From positions 197,214-261,213 of the forward strand of contig NW_004451506.1 in the NCBI RefSeq assembly GCF_000321225.1: DNA of 64,000 nt, read 5' to 3'. Of this stretch, positions 34,545-45,780 are shown piece after piece. A program made the position numbers and the translations under genes. The notes below the pieces were generated by a model. That model was not told where the DNA came from and made no database searches. It saw only the letters and a list, made by a program, of their open reading frames with translations. How positions within the stretch are numbered: position 1 is the stretch's first letter; every line of letters starts with the position of its first letter. The stretch comes from Odobenus rosmarus divergens (lineage: Eukaryota; Chordata; Mammalia; Carnivora; Odobenidae).

Positions 34545-34672
34545 CCTGAGGCTTGCTCCACCACCAGGTCAGGCATTCCTGGAGGTGTCCCCGCCTGCTG
34601 TGACAACACCATGTCTGGATCCAGAATAAAAATCTCGTCTTGGGAAATCTCCATCACAAAGTGCAAATGTTC
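34545..34672 (-). CDS. DGKI: DGKI coding exon (EHLHFVMEISQDEI...VVEQASG)
   Basis: This is the longest DGKI exon in the window, at 128 nt. The acceptor is TTCTTCCTTAG and the donor is CTCAGG|GTGAGTG. It starts in phase 0 with EHLHFVMEISQDEIFILDP. It then has a more variable, Gln/Pro-containing stretch (DMVLSQQAGTPPG) and ends MPDLVVEQAS plus two bases (GG). Those two bases with the first A of the next exon give Gly. The EHL..V.EI.QDEI.ILDP core is shared by the iota and zeta isoforms. The segment links the catalytic part of the kinase to the C-terminal ankyrin repeats; it has no catalytic residues of its own. Confidence 0.96.
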
Positions 34673-35591
34673 CTAAGGAAGAAAAAAGAAGTCTGTCAAA
34701 GGATTGACAGGATGCTCAAATCTATCATCTGATAAGTGACAAAACAAAGCATCCTTGGTCTTGAGGGATAATGAAAGTTGATGGCGTATCCAAAGACCAC
34801 AGTGTATTTTCAGAGGCCTGACCAGTGGATACCATCCCTGAAGTGACATGGTAGCAAGAGGCTGGTGAGGGGAAGAGGAGAATCCTTCTTGGTTTGGGAT
34901 TCCTACTCAACCAGGATCTTGTCAGGTGTAACCAGAGATGGGCTTGCCTCTTCTTCCCAAATACTTTTGAAGAAGCGACACCCCACTTGTGGCTTGGTCC
35001 AGCATGAATTGTGCAGTAAGCTGGACTTGGACCCCCAGGATCCGGCCAAAGCTAAGTGGCATGATTAACTGGTTTTATCACTGGATTCCATGCTGTATTA
35101 TTATTTCTTCTCCTCCTTCTTCTTCTTTATTGCAGGAGAATTTGGACAGTAGGAACATTTATTATCATTGAGCAGAAGCATTTTTTTTTTTCTCATTACA
35201 AAATTCTGGGAAGTGATGAGTTGGAACTGAGTAGCATAAATGTACACCTGAGGTGTCAAACTTGCTAACCAAAATAAACTGAAAAAGCCATAAAATGGAC
35301 CTAGGAAGTAGTAAAAGTTGCAGTGTGTGAGAAAATTTAGAGTGCAGGCTGGTGATAACATCTATAAGCCTAGTTATTTTCTGTACTCATTTGCAAGGTC
35401 AAATCTTGAGTCCACAAATCACAAAATGTGTGAAGACAAATAAAAAAACTCATAACTTAGGCTATGAGTACCATTCCGGAATGTGTAAATGTTTTAGGGT
35501 TTACATTCGAGAAATGTATAAGATTAGCTACCGATAAAGTCTATTGATTTGGGAATTTTTCTCTTTTACAAATAGGCTCAAGAAAGCTTAC
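34673..35591 (-). other. DGKI: DGKI intron, 0.9 kb
   Basis: Short intron between the 41-nt and 128-nt exons, bounded by GTAAGC and a pyrimidine tract ending TTCCTTAG. It has no recognisable repeat, RNA gene or coding segment; a short TTC-rich stretch lies near 35105-35130. Confidence 0.9.
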
Positions 35592-35632
35592 CTGAGATCT
35601 GTCTATTCGGTAAAAGCGATCAGCAGAAGTTG
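35592..35632 (-). CDS. DGKI: DGKI coding exon (TSADRFYRIDRSQ)
   Basis: This 41-nt exon has acceptor TTCTTTCCTAG and donor TCTCAG|GTAAGC. After two bases completing the Ala codon of the preceding exon it reads TSADRFYRIDRSQ and ends in phase 0. The motif (T/S)A(D/S)RFYRIDR(S/A)QEHL is, from memory, conserved between DGK iota and DGK zeta and is the clearest diagnostic of the type IV subfamily in this window. The small size and the surrounding introns of about 0.9 and 2.1 kb explain why simple ORF scans miss it. Confidence 0.95.
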
Positions 35633-37770
35633 CTAGGAAAGAAAAATGTATATGGCATTCAGAGTCCTGTGATCTAGCCCCAAATTTACAACCTTCTCTC
35701 CTATTATACCACTCAAAATCTTTGCATTCCAGGCGTGCCGGCCTGCTGGCCAGTTCCTAAATTTAGAAAAACTCAGAACTCCCACGTCTGCTACGGCTAT
35801 GCCCCAGCTTAGAAAACCCTTCCCCATTACATGTCCCTAACTAAATCTTACTTGTCTCTTAAGGACCAACTTAAATGCTGCCTCCTCTGAGAAACATTCT
35901 TCCATCCCATCTTCCCTACTCTGGACAGAATTCATTGCTCCTACCTTTAGGCATATTCACATTTTTTTATACTTCTTGTAGACACCATCTTCATAAATAA
36001 CTAGGAGACAGAGATATCTGCCTCTTTAAAGGTCTGTGTTTCATCTACCCTTTTATGTCTACAGACATTAGCACAGGACCTTAAACAGAGCTGGGACTCA
36101 GTATGTATTTATTAAGTAAAGAAAGTTGCTGTTGTTGGCGGGGGGGAACCTGTAGGTAGCCAGACTTCCCAAGGAAGTGATTCTCATTTAGAAAAAAAAG
36201 CTTGAAGATGCAGAGCCAGGGACCACATCTGGTACTGAAGGATTCATTTCACTTCAAGACTGAATTCCTAAGCCATGTCTAAAGAAAGCCAAAACAGTAA
36301 AAATAATTATTTAAGCATCCCTAAAAGGAACTGCGTTGCATCTGTGCTTTGGGGAAAAAAAAATTGAGAACTTTGGGTTTGTAGACACTATTCTGATTAT
36401 TCTTAATACTCAAAAGAATTATGTTCCTCCTCACTTAAATCTATCTAACAGAGTCCAAATATTATAAAAAGATTTTCTACAAAGTACATAGTCCTAGAGG
36501 GAATAACTCAAAATGCAAATAATCATTCAAAAATCATAACTATTTAATGAGTAGCTTCTTTCCAAAGGAAATGAGCTGAGAAACAAGACAATCACGGTCC
36601 CTCCCCGCTAAAAGCAACAAAGGAATAAAATCTGAGGACTTATTCTACTTTCGTTCTTTTTAACCTTAAGTGTGATCACCTTTTAAAGGTTTATCTATCT
36701 ATAGAATATAACTAACATCACACTTGTAATTTTATCTAAGAATGTATATAGAACAGACTGTATATAGAACAATTCATATAAACTTCTAAAATTTTCTCAA
36801 ATATAAGTTGTTTCCCTGTGAATTCAGCAAAAAACACATGATTGTGCTTTCCATCACAAGGGAATAAAGGAGCTGGAGGAAAGTAGTGTCAATTATCTTC
36901 AGAGTAGGTGATGAGCTACTAGTGAAAACCTAGGTCATGATTCACTTGGGTTAGATCTGACATAAATACAAGTGTTCATCTTCATAGTACTGTTCACATA
37001 CTCACACGTCCTGTCACACTCTTGTCCACATTTATATCTGCATCCCCAGATCAAAGAAAGAAATGTCTACAGTGAAAACCACATGTCCACATAGACAAGA
37101 GAGATACCGGGTAGTTGATACACTGGGCAGTAGATAAGCAGGAATGTACTGTAATATGGGTAACTAACTGATAGAAAAACAGGATTAGGCAGCATCTAGG
37201 GAGTGAGGGATGCTTGCAATGGAAAATGAACCCATTAACCAATCAGAAAATAACTGAAATACATTCAATAGGCCATGCTCAGCTGAGCAGATCTGAATGC
37301 AACTGAAAATTTCTACATTTTTGCAAAAATGTATACTCATACTGAAATGATGGCTAATGGAAATATACGAAAGTTACAATAAGCAAACAACAGAGAATTA
37401 GCACCTGTCCGTTGTGTACTGTATCCATCTACTGGCCTGAATTTAAGATAAGTCCTCAACATGTTTCAGGAAAAGTGTGTGTGTGGGGAGGGGGGGGCAA
37501 CGGAACGGGAAATATCAGTTTGAGCAATTTGATGCTGAGTTCAGCCCAAGTTAACCAACTTTCTCTGAAAAAAATGACTTCAGGAAAGTATGTTGCAACA
37601 TCAGTGAGTCCACATATTTTGAGATGCAAATATCAGTCACACAGAGCCACATAAAGGGTTTCTGAATAATCCCTTGGAAAACCAGGGTCCACTCCACCCC
37701 ATCTATCAGTGCATTGTTGTCCTGCTGCTTCTGCAATCCCCACTGCTCCATGAAATAGAGAAACACTCAC
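35633..37770 (-). other. DGKI: DGKI intron, 2.1 kb
   Basis: Intron between the 70-nt and 41-nt exons. An L2 copy occupies about 35690-36125. The rest (36130-37770) shows no repeat or gene I can name. A 32-nt splice-bounded segment at 37006-37037 was tested as an exon. It would put a stop codon at the junction with the 70-nt exon and was rejected. Confidence 0.9.
35690..36125 (+). repeat. L2 LINE 3' region
   Basis: TTAAATGCTGCCTCCTCTGA GAAACATTCTTCC (35870-35902), TTTTTTATACTTCTTGTAGA and a tail with GGGACTCAGTATGTATTTAT match L2 ORF2 end and 3' UTR. Confidence 0.8.
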
Positions 37771-37840
37771 CATCTAGAAAGCACCACCGTGGGGAGAGTC
37801 TCTGAGCTGAGAGCGCCCTGGGGAAGGAGGTTTCGTGGTC
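37771..37840 (-). CDS. DGKI: DGKI coding exon (DHETSFP...PRWCFLD)
   Basis: The acceptor is TCTCTTTCCAG and the donor is CTAGATG|GTGAGTG, both strong. The frame set by the previous phase-0 exon reads DHETSFPRALSAQRL, then SPRWCFLD, and ends with a single G. That G plus CA of the next exon gives Ala, so the junction reads CFLDATSADRF, a block shared by DGK iota and zeta. A second frame across the exon is also open, but it would create a stop or a phase clash at the next junction, so it was rejected. The exon is 70 nt. It lies 14.9 kb downstream of the 52744 exon and 2.1 kb upstream of the 35592 exon. Confidence 0.94.
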
Positions 37841-38539
37841 CTGGAAAGAGACACATACATCCTCCTGACTCCATTTGAATGACCTGAGGGCTTTAACCTC
37901 ACTGTACCATATCGACTACTTCTAAGAGTGAGCATCCTTTCCTAAACCGAGCACTGCTGAGAGGTCAAATCATATTCTTACTAGAAAGAGAGGCTGTGCT
38001 TTGAAATAAATTACTTCACACGGAACCTTCTAAAACAACTCCCACATAAAATTTCCGTGAAGTTCTCAACTACTCTATTAAGCAGTCATAAATGACATAA
38101 CTGGGGACATTTACCTCGTTTAGGGAATTTCTTTGCTTTTGTGAAGCTAAGGAAGTAGGGGCAGCTGGCTGTCATTTACACTTTGGTTCCCCACATAGGT
38201 ATCAGGAAGGCACTAGCACAAAATGGAAAGGAGTTGAGCCTCATCTACTGGCCAGACTGGACTCGCAGCATTGAAGAAACACAAGAGGCCATCCAGCTGC
38301 AGTGTCAAATCCCCGTAACTAGAATGGCATCTGTTATACAGGGCAATGTGTCTGCATGAAAGCAAAGGAAATCAACATCACATATTGAGGCCTCATCATT
38401 ACCTCAACATATCCACTGAACCTGACTGTAGAGCCGCGCACAAGGAGGAAAAACGTCCTGCCAGGCTGGCTGGTGACAAAATCATCTGTCCAACACGGAC
38501 TTAGCCAACGATGTACTCATCCGCCTTAGCATTCTCCAG

Positions 38540-39015
38540 CTCTCTAGCTTCTAAGATGCCCGATCCTCCCCCCTTCTCATGTGTGAACTCAAGGCCATCT
38601 GCTAGCCTCCATCTCCTCTCCTTTAGCCTTAGATAAAAAGGTTTTTTTCCTATTCAAAGCTAACCACTTCATCTAGTCTCCAGATTACTCTCTTCTTCCC
38701 TTTCAAACTTTATTTCTGTATTCTTACTGAAATCCTCTCCCCTACCTGGAAATTCACTAATTTTTCTGCTTTCAATGGCTCCCCCTCTCTAAAACAAATT
38801 CCCCTCAATTGATCTTGTTACATCTTCTGAAAATTAATTTTTCCTTCCTTGCCCTGCCAAATCCCTGAAATATGCCTCTAGAATCTCCTGTCTCCAACTT
38901 CCCCTTAGCCATTTTGGCCCGACCTCTAGAAGGCTGGCTTCTGATGCATCATTCTTCAAAAGCTGCCCTTCCAAGAGATCACCAGGACTAGCATCCTTCC
39001 TGATTTAATACTACT
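38540..39015 (+). repeat. L2 LINE ORF2 fragment
   Basis: CTCTTCTTCCCTTTCAAACT, GAAGGCTGGCTTCTG and CCTTCCAAGAGATCACCAGG follow a known L2 ORF2 segment; CT-rich and diverged. Confidence 0.6.
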
Positions 39016-39563
39016 ATCAGTTCCCAAGATTTCCAGAAGTCTCCTGAAACTTTTACTTCTTACAAGGAATTAAGTCCACATCACAGAAGAACAGACTAGG
39101 GAACTGGCAGATTGAAAGCAGAAGGGATTATCTCTTTATAATTCCCAACTTTCAAAAACTGAAAATCTCCCCTAAGAGAAACTCTGTCAATGATAATTTA
39201 AAAATAAAAAGCGCATTCTAGTTTACAACACATGACTTGGAGCATTCTAGCCCTGGCTTATAATGAAATTGAAATCATTGACAGAAACAGGACAAATGAG
39301 GAGGGAGGCTAGGTCTCTGTGGGGAGGGCAGTGGGAGTTTGACCCACATTAGGGATTTGAGATGTTTTAATATAAGTAGCATCCCTAGAGTGCAGCCGGG
39401 TGTGGCTGATCCGTGTGTACTGGAAGGGGACAGGAGAAGGAACTAGGAATAACATAGGACAAACAGTAAGAGAACTAATCAGAGGTTGCACTGACTTCTT
39501 TGGGGTTTTGATCAACACTCCCTGATGCCTCACTTGCTCCTCAGGCAAAGCCTATGCTTAGAT

Positions 39564-39720
39564 CAGCGGGTCTCAAAATGTGAACCATGGAACAGCAGCA
39601 TCAGCTAGGAACTTGTGAGAAATACAAACTCCCTGGCACAACCACAAGTTTATAGAAACCCTGGGAGTGGAACCCTGTAATCTTTCAGGTGAAGGTGATG
39701 TACACTAGAGGTTTAAAAGC
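39564..39720 (+). mobile_element. MER5A-type hAT-Charlie DNA transposon remnant
   Basis: CAGCGGGTCTCAAAATGTGA start, AGCAGCATCAGCTAGGAACT, TGTGAGAAATACAAACTCCC, ACCCTGGGAGTGGAACCC and GGTGATGTACACTAGAGG follow the MER5A order end to end. Non-autonomous and inactive. Confidence 0.85.
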
Positions 39721-40460
39721 ATGGACCTAACAAAAGGGATCCGTTTTATTATAAGAAACCTTGACTACATGTAATTTTTAATATGAATGGATTCTGCAAA
39801 GTAAATAATTGATAGAGAAAAAAACTGGTCTCGGGTCTGGCACCCAAAGTTTATATTTATATGTGTAGAATTGATATAGCTATGGATAGGCAGATAAATA
39901 CATATCTCTATGGATATTTATGTAGCTATGAACACAAGATATTTCTCTTTTCTGAACTGGCTTTGCCATCCTGCTGGTTGCACTAAATGAAATCATGCTC
40001 AGTACCTATTTGTATGAAAATCACATGTCACATTTCAAGAAGTACATTTTGACACATGATATACTGTTTTAAAGAAACCTAAGGTTCTTACTGTATTTTT
40101 ATAAAACATGTAAAGTCACCAACATGTCCGTTTAGTGTGAAATGTAAGTCAGGAGATTCAAATGGGATTTGAAATATTTAGTGCCAACTATGAAAGCTCC
40201 TAAATAAAAATACTAAACAGAAACATGGCTGTCTTCTCTAGAAATAAAGATGGCTTAGACACCAAGGACAGTTTCTGAAATCTGATGTCAAATGTGCTAC
40301 AGAGAGCCCCACACACAAAAATGAAATTTCCCTAGGTAAAAATCTACTCTGAAAGAACGCAGAAGTGCTTAATTTATCATTTTAAAAACCTAAAGCTTAA
40401 TAATGTTATTGTTGGAGTATTCAAATTAGAGAATATCGGATATTGTTTAGTCTCGTTTAA

Positions 40461-40500
40461 TAAAATGCAGATTGAAAAAAATAAATAAAATGCAGATTGA
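40461..40500. repeat. 15-bp direct repeats around an A-rich decamer
   Basis: TAAAATGCAGATTGA occurs at 40461-40475 and 40486-40500, separated by AAAAAATAAA. It looks like a target duplication around a tail-only retro-insertion, or a small tandem duplication. Confidence 0.8.
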
Positions 40501-41176
40501 TATACTGCCTCAATCATGTCACTAGCTTACCACAGGATGGCAAAATAATATTGGTATAATTGTATACATTTTTATGTATGAGTGTCTGTGTGTCAAGAGA
40601 GTTTTATGGATGGGCCTAACTATTTATTTTGTATATTTTCTGTTTGTTTATTTTCTCTACACCTTAATTCACAGGCATTTGCTACAACTTAAGTTCCTTA
40701 AAGAGGTTTTATTTAAAGAGAATGTTACCAGTTTGCTCTGTGAAAACACACTGGCTGCCAAAGAATAGAGATCTTTGAAACACTTCAAATAGGTTCAAGT
40801 GGACCCTCGACTAAGTTCAACAAGCCTTAACTCCCTGAAATTTTATGCTAAATTCAGTGTGTCTAGTGGAGGTGCATGTTTCACTGCTTTCTATAGGTTA
40901 TCAAAGTGATCTGGAATCCCAAGAAACTCATGAGAAAAATGTCATTGAAAAATAATTGGACCCTTTCTTGGTCACGTGCAGATTAACCCAGCGTCTTAGG
41001 AGATGGTTACAAGTGCACAGGGAGAGCCCTAACTTGTCTGATGTAGCTCCCCTGAACTAGGTTTGCATCCTCTCCCTCCTTTTACAGAACTCCTTCAGCC
41101 TTGTTCATAAAAAAATTGTCAGCTCTTAAAAAGAGAATTATTAATATAATGAAGGCCTATGTTAAAAGGCATTTGA

Positions 41177-41365
41177 GGAGTGCCTGGGTGTCTCAGTCAG
41201 TTAGGCGTCTGTCTTTGGCTCAGGTCATGATCTTGGGGTCCTGGGATCGAGCCCTGCATCAGGCTCTCTGTTTAGCAGGGAGTCTGTTTTATCCTCTCCC
41301 TCTGCCCCTCTCCCTACTTGTGCTCTCTCTCTCTAATAAATAAATAAATAATTTTTTTTTTTTTT
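41177..41365 (+). mobile_element. Carnivore tRNA-derived SINE with TAAA/T-rich tail
   Basis: Starts GGAGTGCCTGGGTGTCTCAG and ends in a TAAATAAATAAATAA block followed by a T run. Direct repeats TTAAAAGGCATTTGA (41162-41176) and TTAAAAGGTATTTGA (41366-41380) match at 14 of 15. Confidence 0.93.
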
Positions 41366-42589
41366 TTAAAAGGTATTTGAATTCCAAAATAAAAATGCAA
41401 TTATCGCCTACCCCAATCTGGGAAGGATTTATAATGCAATGCAATTAAACTACTTATTTCAAAATTTTACATGTCAAAAAGATATATAAAAGCAGTCAAG
41501 TCTCAACAAAATTTTCCCCTTGGATCTAATCTAGCCCACACATATATATGCAGATGAAAGGATCTCACTTGCATTAGGACCCTACAAGTTGGAGATTACC
41601 TATAATCAGTGTTAAAATGATGTTTCACTGCAGCAGATGGACAAAATGTAAAAACATACCCACAAAATATAGCAACAATCTATAAAATAAGACACAAAGA
41701 AATCCAGCTAATCAGCACAGCTGGGTGCTAGGACGACATCTAAAAGATCCAGGGGAGAACAGGAGGGAAAGAGCAGGCGAGGGATGGGAAATCTGGTGGT
41801 GGTTGAGGCTGTTGTATTTCACTTGAGCTGAAAACGAAGCCAAAAACACTTTTAATGAGAAAGTCTGCTTTGGAAAACTGATTTTGTGTGTGTGTTCCAA
41901 TACAAGTTTATTTATGGACACTGAAATTTAATTTCATATAATTTATGTGAATTATAAAATATTCTTTGGGTTTTTTCCCAAGCATTAGAGTATCTGAAAA
42001 CCATTCTTAGTTCACAGGCTGTGCAAAAGATAAATAGGCAGCACACTAGATGTGGCACTTGAGGTATAGTTTTTCAGATCTGTGGTTTCAATCATTACAA
42101 GAGTGCTTGATTTGTGATTATATTACATTTAGATTTAATAGGAATTGTGTTCCCCAACAGGTCCATTTTTTAAAATCTGATCTTGTGAATTATCATGTCA
42201 TTGCTGCCCCATCAAAGGTTGCTCTGTTTGAAAATTCTGTAAGTGGAACTCAGAAAGAAGACATACTTCAGCTAAGAAAATCCCTTACGCTGAATCTGGT
42301 CCATATAGTACCAGGAGCTTTTCACTGGTAACCCTTCAGTGATGAAACCCAAAAGATAGCAGTAGATAATCACACTATAAATTCTTAACATCTAAAAGTT
42401 AAATCAAATGGCGTAGGGGTAGGTTTTCTGGAAAACTCATGTTTTTGTAGGATGACATCATCAGACTAAGAAATGAGATGACAAGAGAGTCTCTGTCCTG
42501 GAGGTGTTTAGGAAAGGCAGTTCAATGGATGAGAAAGAATAATAGTGCAATCGATGGTACATGATCCAGCCTCAAGTATCAAACCCAGA

Positions 42590-42835
42590 GGCAGCAGAAT
42601 TCTGGGGGCCGAGAAGACCAGCTTGTGAACAGGACAATCTTGGGGCTTCACCACCTACTAACTGAGATTTTAGGCAAATTTCTTATCTACTCTGTACCTT
42701 GGCTACCTCGTTTGTAAAATGGCTACCATGGTATCTATTATAAAGGGTTCTTTTGAGAAATAAGTGAAAGGACACGTGGAATGCTTAGCCCATGTGTTGG
42801 CACACGTAGATATGCTGATATTGTTATGCTACACA
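42590..42835 (+). repeat. MIR SINE
   Basis: GGCTTCACCACCTACTAACT, TTCTTATCTACTCTGTACCT, CGTTTGTAAAATGGCTACCA and GAAAGGACACGTGGAATGCT form a well-ordered MIR. Confidence 0.85.
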
Positions 42836-43394
42836 AGTAATGTTGGGGCATCTGGGACTTTTTTTTTTTTTTAACCTAAAACAATTATGACCTTTAACCA
42901 CCTTTGGGGCTCACGGAACATAGGCCACATTTCAGACTGGATCATTCAGATGGTGCTACACCAACACAAAACTATTTTATCCATAAACATCTTTGTGCTC
43001 AGAATCTGGATTTCACAGAAAACAAATGGGACAGATTTGTATGCACGGACACAAAAAAGAAATACATCAAACCAAGACGGAACTCAAGCCATTGTTGGTT
43101 TGGTGCTTGCACCCTACACCTCTTTTCACACTATCAGATTCTAGATAGTTGCCTTAAATACAGGGTATTGCCTTCAAGGCTGAGTGTTTTCTGTCACCAA
43201 AAGCAATATTTTTCAGGACACCGCACTTTACTGTCCTCTTCCCATTCGATAATATTCCCCATTCAATAGTAACTGTGCTTGATATTTGCTTAGTTTCACC
43301 AAAATTGCTATCTTTTCTTTTGCTGACTTGGATCGACAGGTGTCACATCGCTATATATTACTCTTATTCCTTTGACACAATTATATTTAGTCTT

Positions 43395-43505
43395 TTCAAC
43401 TAGTATTGATTGGAGCTAATGAGGTGCAAGGCATGTGATGTGAGGGTCACAAAGAAGAACAAAGCACGGGCCGTGTCTTCAGAAGGTATCTACCTCACTG
43501 AGAAC
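43395..43505 (-). repeat. L2 LINE remnant
   Basis: TATTGATTGGAGCTAATGAG GTGCAAGGCATG (43403-43434), then TCACAAAGAAGAACAAAGCA and GGCCGTGTCTTCAGAAG, fit a reversed L2 tail. Confidence 0.55.
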
Positions 43506-44404
43506 CGCCGGGGTGCTTACCTTCTCACCATTTTTGGAGTTGTTATATGTCTGATTTACCAGATTTCAACATTTGTTTTTCAAGAGATGGCTATTTTAGT
43601 TATGATTTTATTTCCCAGCTATTGTCAAAAGTCATTGATTTGGGGAAAAGGATCCTGAGTCGGCTCCCCACAGAACGGGAGCCTGGTAAGGAAAACAGCA
43701 GAAGATTTTAACAGCTGGGAAAGCACGTGGAAGGGTCAGCTCACATTTAAGAAGGCCCTTTCGTTTCAAGTCTGAAATGTGGGGCTAGCAATCTCTGGTC
43801 TGGGCCAGCGGTTTTCAGGTAGTCCTGACACTGATGGAGAGCTAGGACGTGCCGATCGGCACAATCCTGAATCATGCAATCCACTTACACAAAGGCCAGG
43901 GGCCAGGATGTCAAGCAGAGCAGCAGGTTGCTGACCCTTGCTCTCCTTCATCCCTCCCTGCTACGTTAAGTTGTCCACCTACAGCTCCCGCCCAGACTCA
44001 TCTCCATTGTCTGGCATTAAAGGATATGGAACAATAATGTCAACAAGCTGTCAACTACTCAGGGAGTAACAGTGGGTGACTGGTAAACTTTCCTTCCTTT
44101 ACCTCCTTTTATAGTATGCTCCTTTTTCACTTCTGAGAATTTTCCATAAACATAACTCTATTTCTGTATTCCTTGGTGGTTCTGTATTAAATAAAATTTA
44201 GACCACCAGTCTTTTTATGTTATTGCATCTACTTAATATTCTATGTTGGAAAAAATATCCCCTCGAAGCCTATGTATGGGAGAGATTACGATCAAAGTTC
44301 ACAGAACCATCTCTCTTGGATTTAGGGTTACCCGGCCACCACCACAGAGTTCATTTAGCAATATTAGGCTAACGTCCTATTTGGTAGGTTGATTTGAAGC
44401 CATA

Positions 44405-44515
44405 TTCTTATGGCATATCCGTTCTGTCATTAGAAAACTGCATAATCTAGCTCCATCTACCTCTCCTTCACCTATCCCCACTATTCTTCTTGAACTTCTT
44501 CTCCAGCACCTAAAA
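44405..44515 (+). repeat. L2 LINE fragment
   Basis: ATAATCTAGCTCCATCTACC TCTCC (44442-44466) and CACTATTCTTCTTGAACTTC resemble the L2 ORF2 segment CTGGCCC...CTACCTCTCC. Confidence 0.5.
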
Positions 44516-44645
44516 GTGAGCCATAAATGAAGAGAAGAGGCTTTGGGAATTTAAGTAAACTCTCACAAGTACCCAGCCACTTAGTGCTGGGGTTGCAATT
44601 CAAATGCAGGCCTCCTTTACTTCAGAAGTTATGATCGTATATACT
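44515..44645 (-). repeat. MIR SINE
   Basis: TTTAAGTAAACTCTCACAAG, AGCCACTTAGTGCTGGGGTT GCAATTCAAATGCAGGCC (44575-44612) are a reversed MIR. Confidence 0.65.
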
Positions 44646-45184
44646 CAGTTTTATAGATTCTTGAGGAATCAGAACCAGTGGGGGGTTTTGAAGGATGGGT
44701 GGACTTTGTGTAAGTCACGTTGGACAGAAGTTGTTATTTGACTCAGCTCAAGCAAAAACATGAAGAAAGCAAAAGCTGAAATAATCGTAATGGTTAATAA
44801 AACCTTCCTTTGCCTCTGGCATTCAAGGATATTTCATAGTTTCAGTTTTCATTAACTGTCAAACTAATCTTCCATACTTCTTATCAAAGTTCACAGCCTG
44901 GTAAATCAGAATTTTTCCTCTCCCAAATTCTCCAGTCACATTGCTGGCACACTTTCCCCTCCCATGGTCCCATCTGCTTGAGAATCCCACGGGAATATGG
45001 CAATCAATGAAAACAATAGTGAACCACAATTCAGAGTAGAGAAACTGAAACAAGATTCATATAAATTCTGATTACATAAGTTTAAGATAACTTTGCTGTG
45101 TTACATGGTTACAATTCTCAACTCCATACAAGTGACCAAGTTGTTTAGCATGTGATGTGATTATCACTTCTGTTACAGCTTTAT

Positions 45185-45560
45185 TTTCAAATCTGCACAA
45201 CTATGCTTACTACAATTTTGTTTAGACAAACAATGGCAAAAAGCGCATATAACATAAATGTCTATCCAGAGAGACAGGGTTAAATATATACCACAGAGTA
45301 GAGCAGTAGTTTTAAAAAAACTGAGTTAGAGCTTCATTTATTAGCAAAACATAATCCTCATGGTATATTACTGTTAAAAATGAGTTGTGGTATAATATAT
45401 ATGTAGTGAGTGTACAAAGGATGCAAATCCATTTTTATTAAAAAGAAAAAAACCAAATGTGTATCCATGTATGTCTTTGTGTATAACTTTTACAGACTTG
45501 CAGAAAGTTACCAAAAGGTACACACTAGAAAGGTGTCGTCCTAAGGTCTACTTTGAGTGG
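45185..45560 (+). mobile_element. Old L1 3' end
   Basis: Plus-strand order of AATGTCTATCCAGAGAGACA, GGTTAAATATATACCACAGA, a degraded ATGCAGC-like part, TGTGTATCCATGTATGTCTT and AGTTACCAAAAGGTACACAC resembles L1M 3' ends. The following SINE inserted close to its end. Confidence 0.6.
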
Positions 45561-45582
45561 GGAGTTAAAAACCAAAGAGAAG

Positions 45583-45780
45583 GGGCGCCTGGGTGGCTCA
45601 GTTGGTTGGGCAACTGCCTTCGGCTCGGGTCATGATCCTGGAGTCCTGGGATCGAGTCCCGCATCGGGCTCCCTGCTCGGCGAGGGGCCTGCTTCTCCCT
45701 CTAACCCTCCCAGCTCTCATGTACTCTCTCTCTCTCTCTCATTCTCACTCTCTCAAAATAAATAAATCTTTAAAAAAAAA
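45583..45780 (+). mobile_element. Young-looking carnivore SINE with perfect 16-bp target duplication
   Basis: GGGCGCCTGGGTGGCTCAGT head, GATCGAGTCCCGCATCGGGC B-box region, TC repeat, and A-rich tail. Direct repeats AAAAACCAAAGAGAAG at 45567-45582 and 45781-45796 are identical. It follows an old L1 3' end. Confidence 0.95.

Noticed and set aside
37006..37037. 32-nt splice-bounded minus-strand segment (INVDKSVTGR)
   Set aside because: It joins neither neighbouring DGKI exon in frame; the 70-nt and 41-nt exons join perfectly without it.
42845..42873. GGGGCATCTGGGAC followed by T12, resembling a SINE head joined to a T run
   Set aside because: Only about 14 bases resemble the SINE start and there are no target repeats; too short to call.
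43795..43970. CCAGCGGTTTTCAGG start, similar to hAT-Charlie ends
   Set aside because: The interior does not follow any Charlie-type element that I know.
16052..45780. The tRNA-like bodies of the SINEs as real tRNA genes
   Set aside because: Each is embedded in a full SINE with a CT-rich body, A-rich tail and target duplications, and none has a foldable acceptor stem of a functional tRNA.
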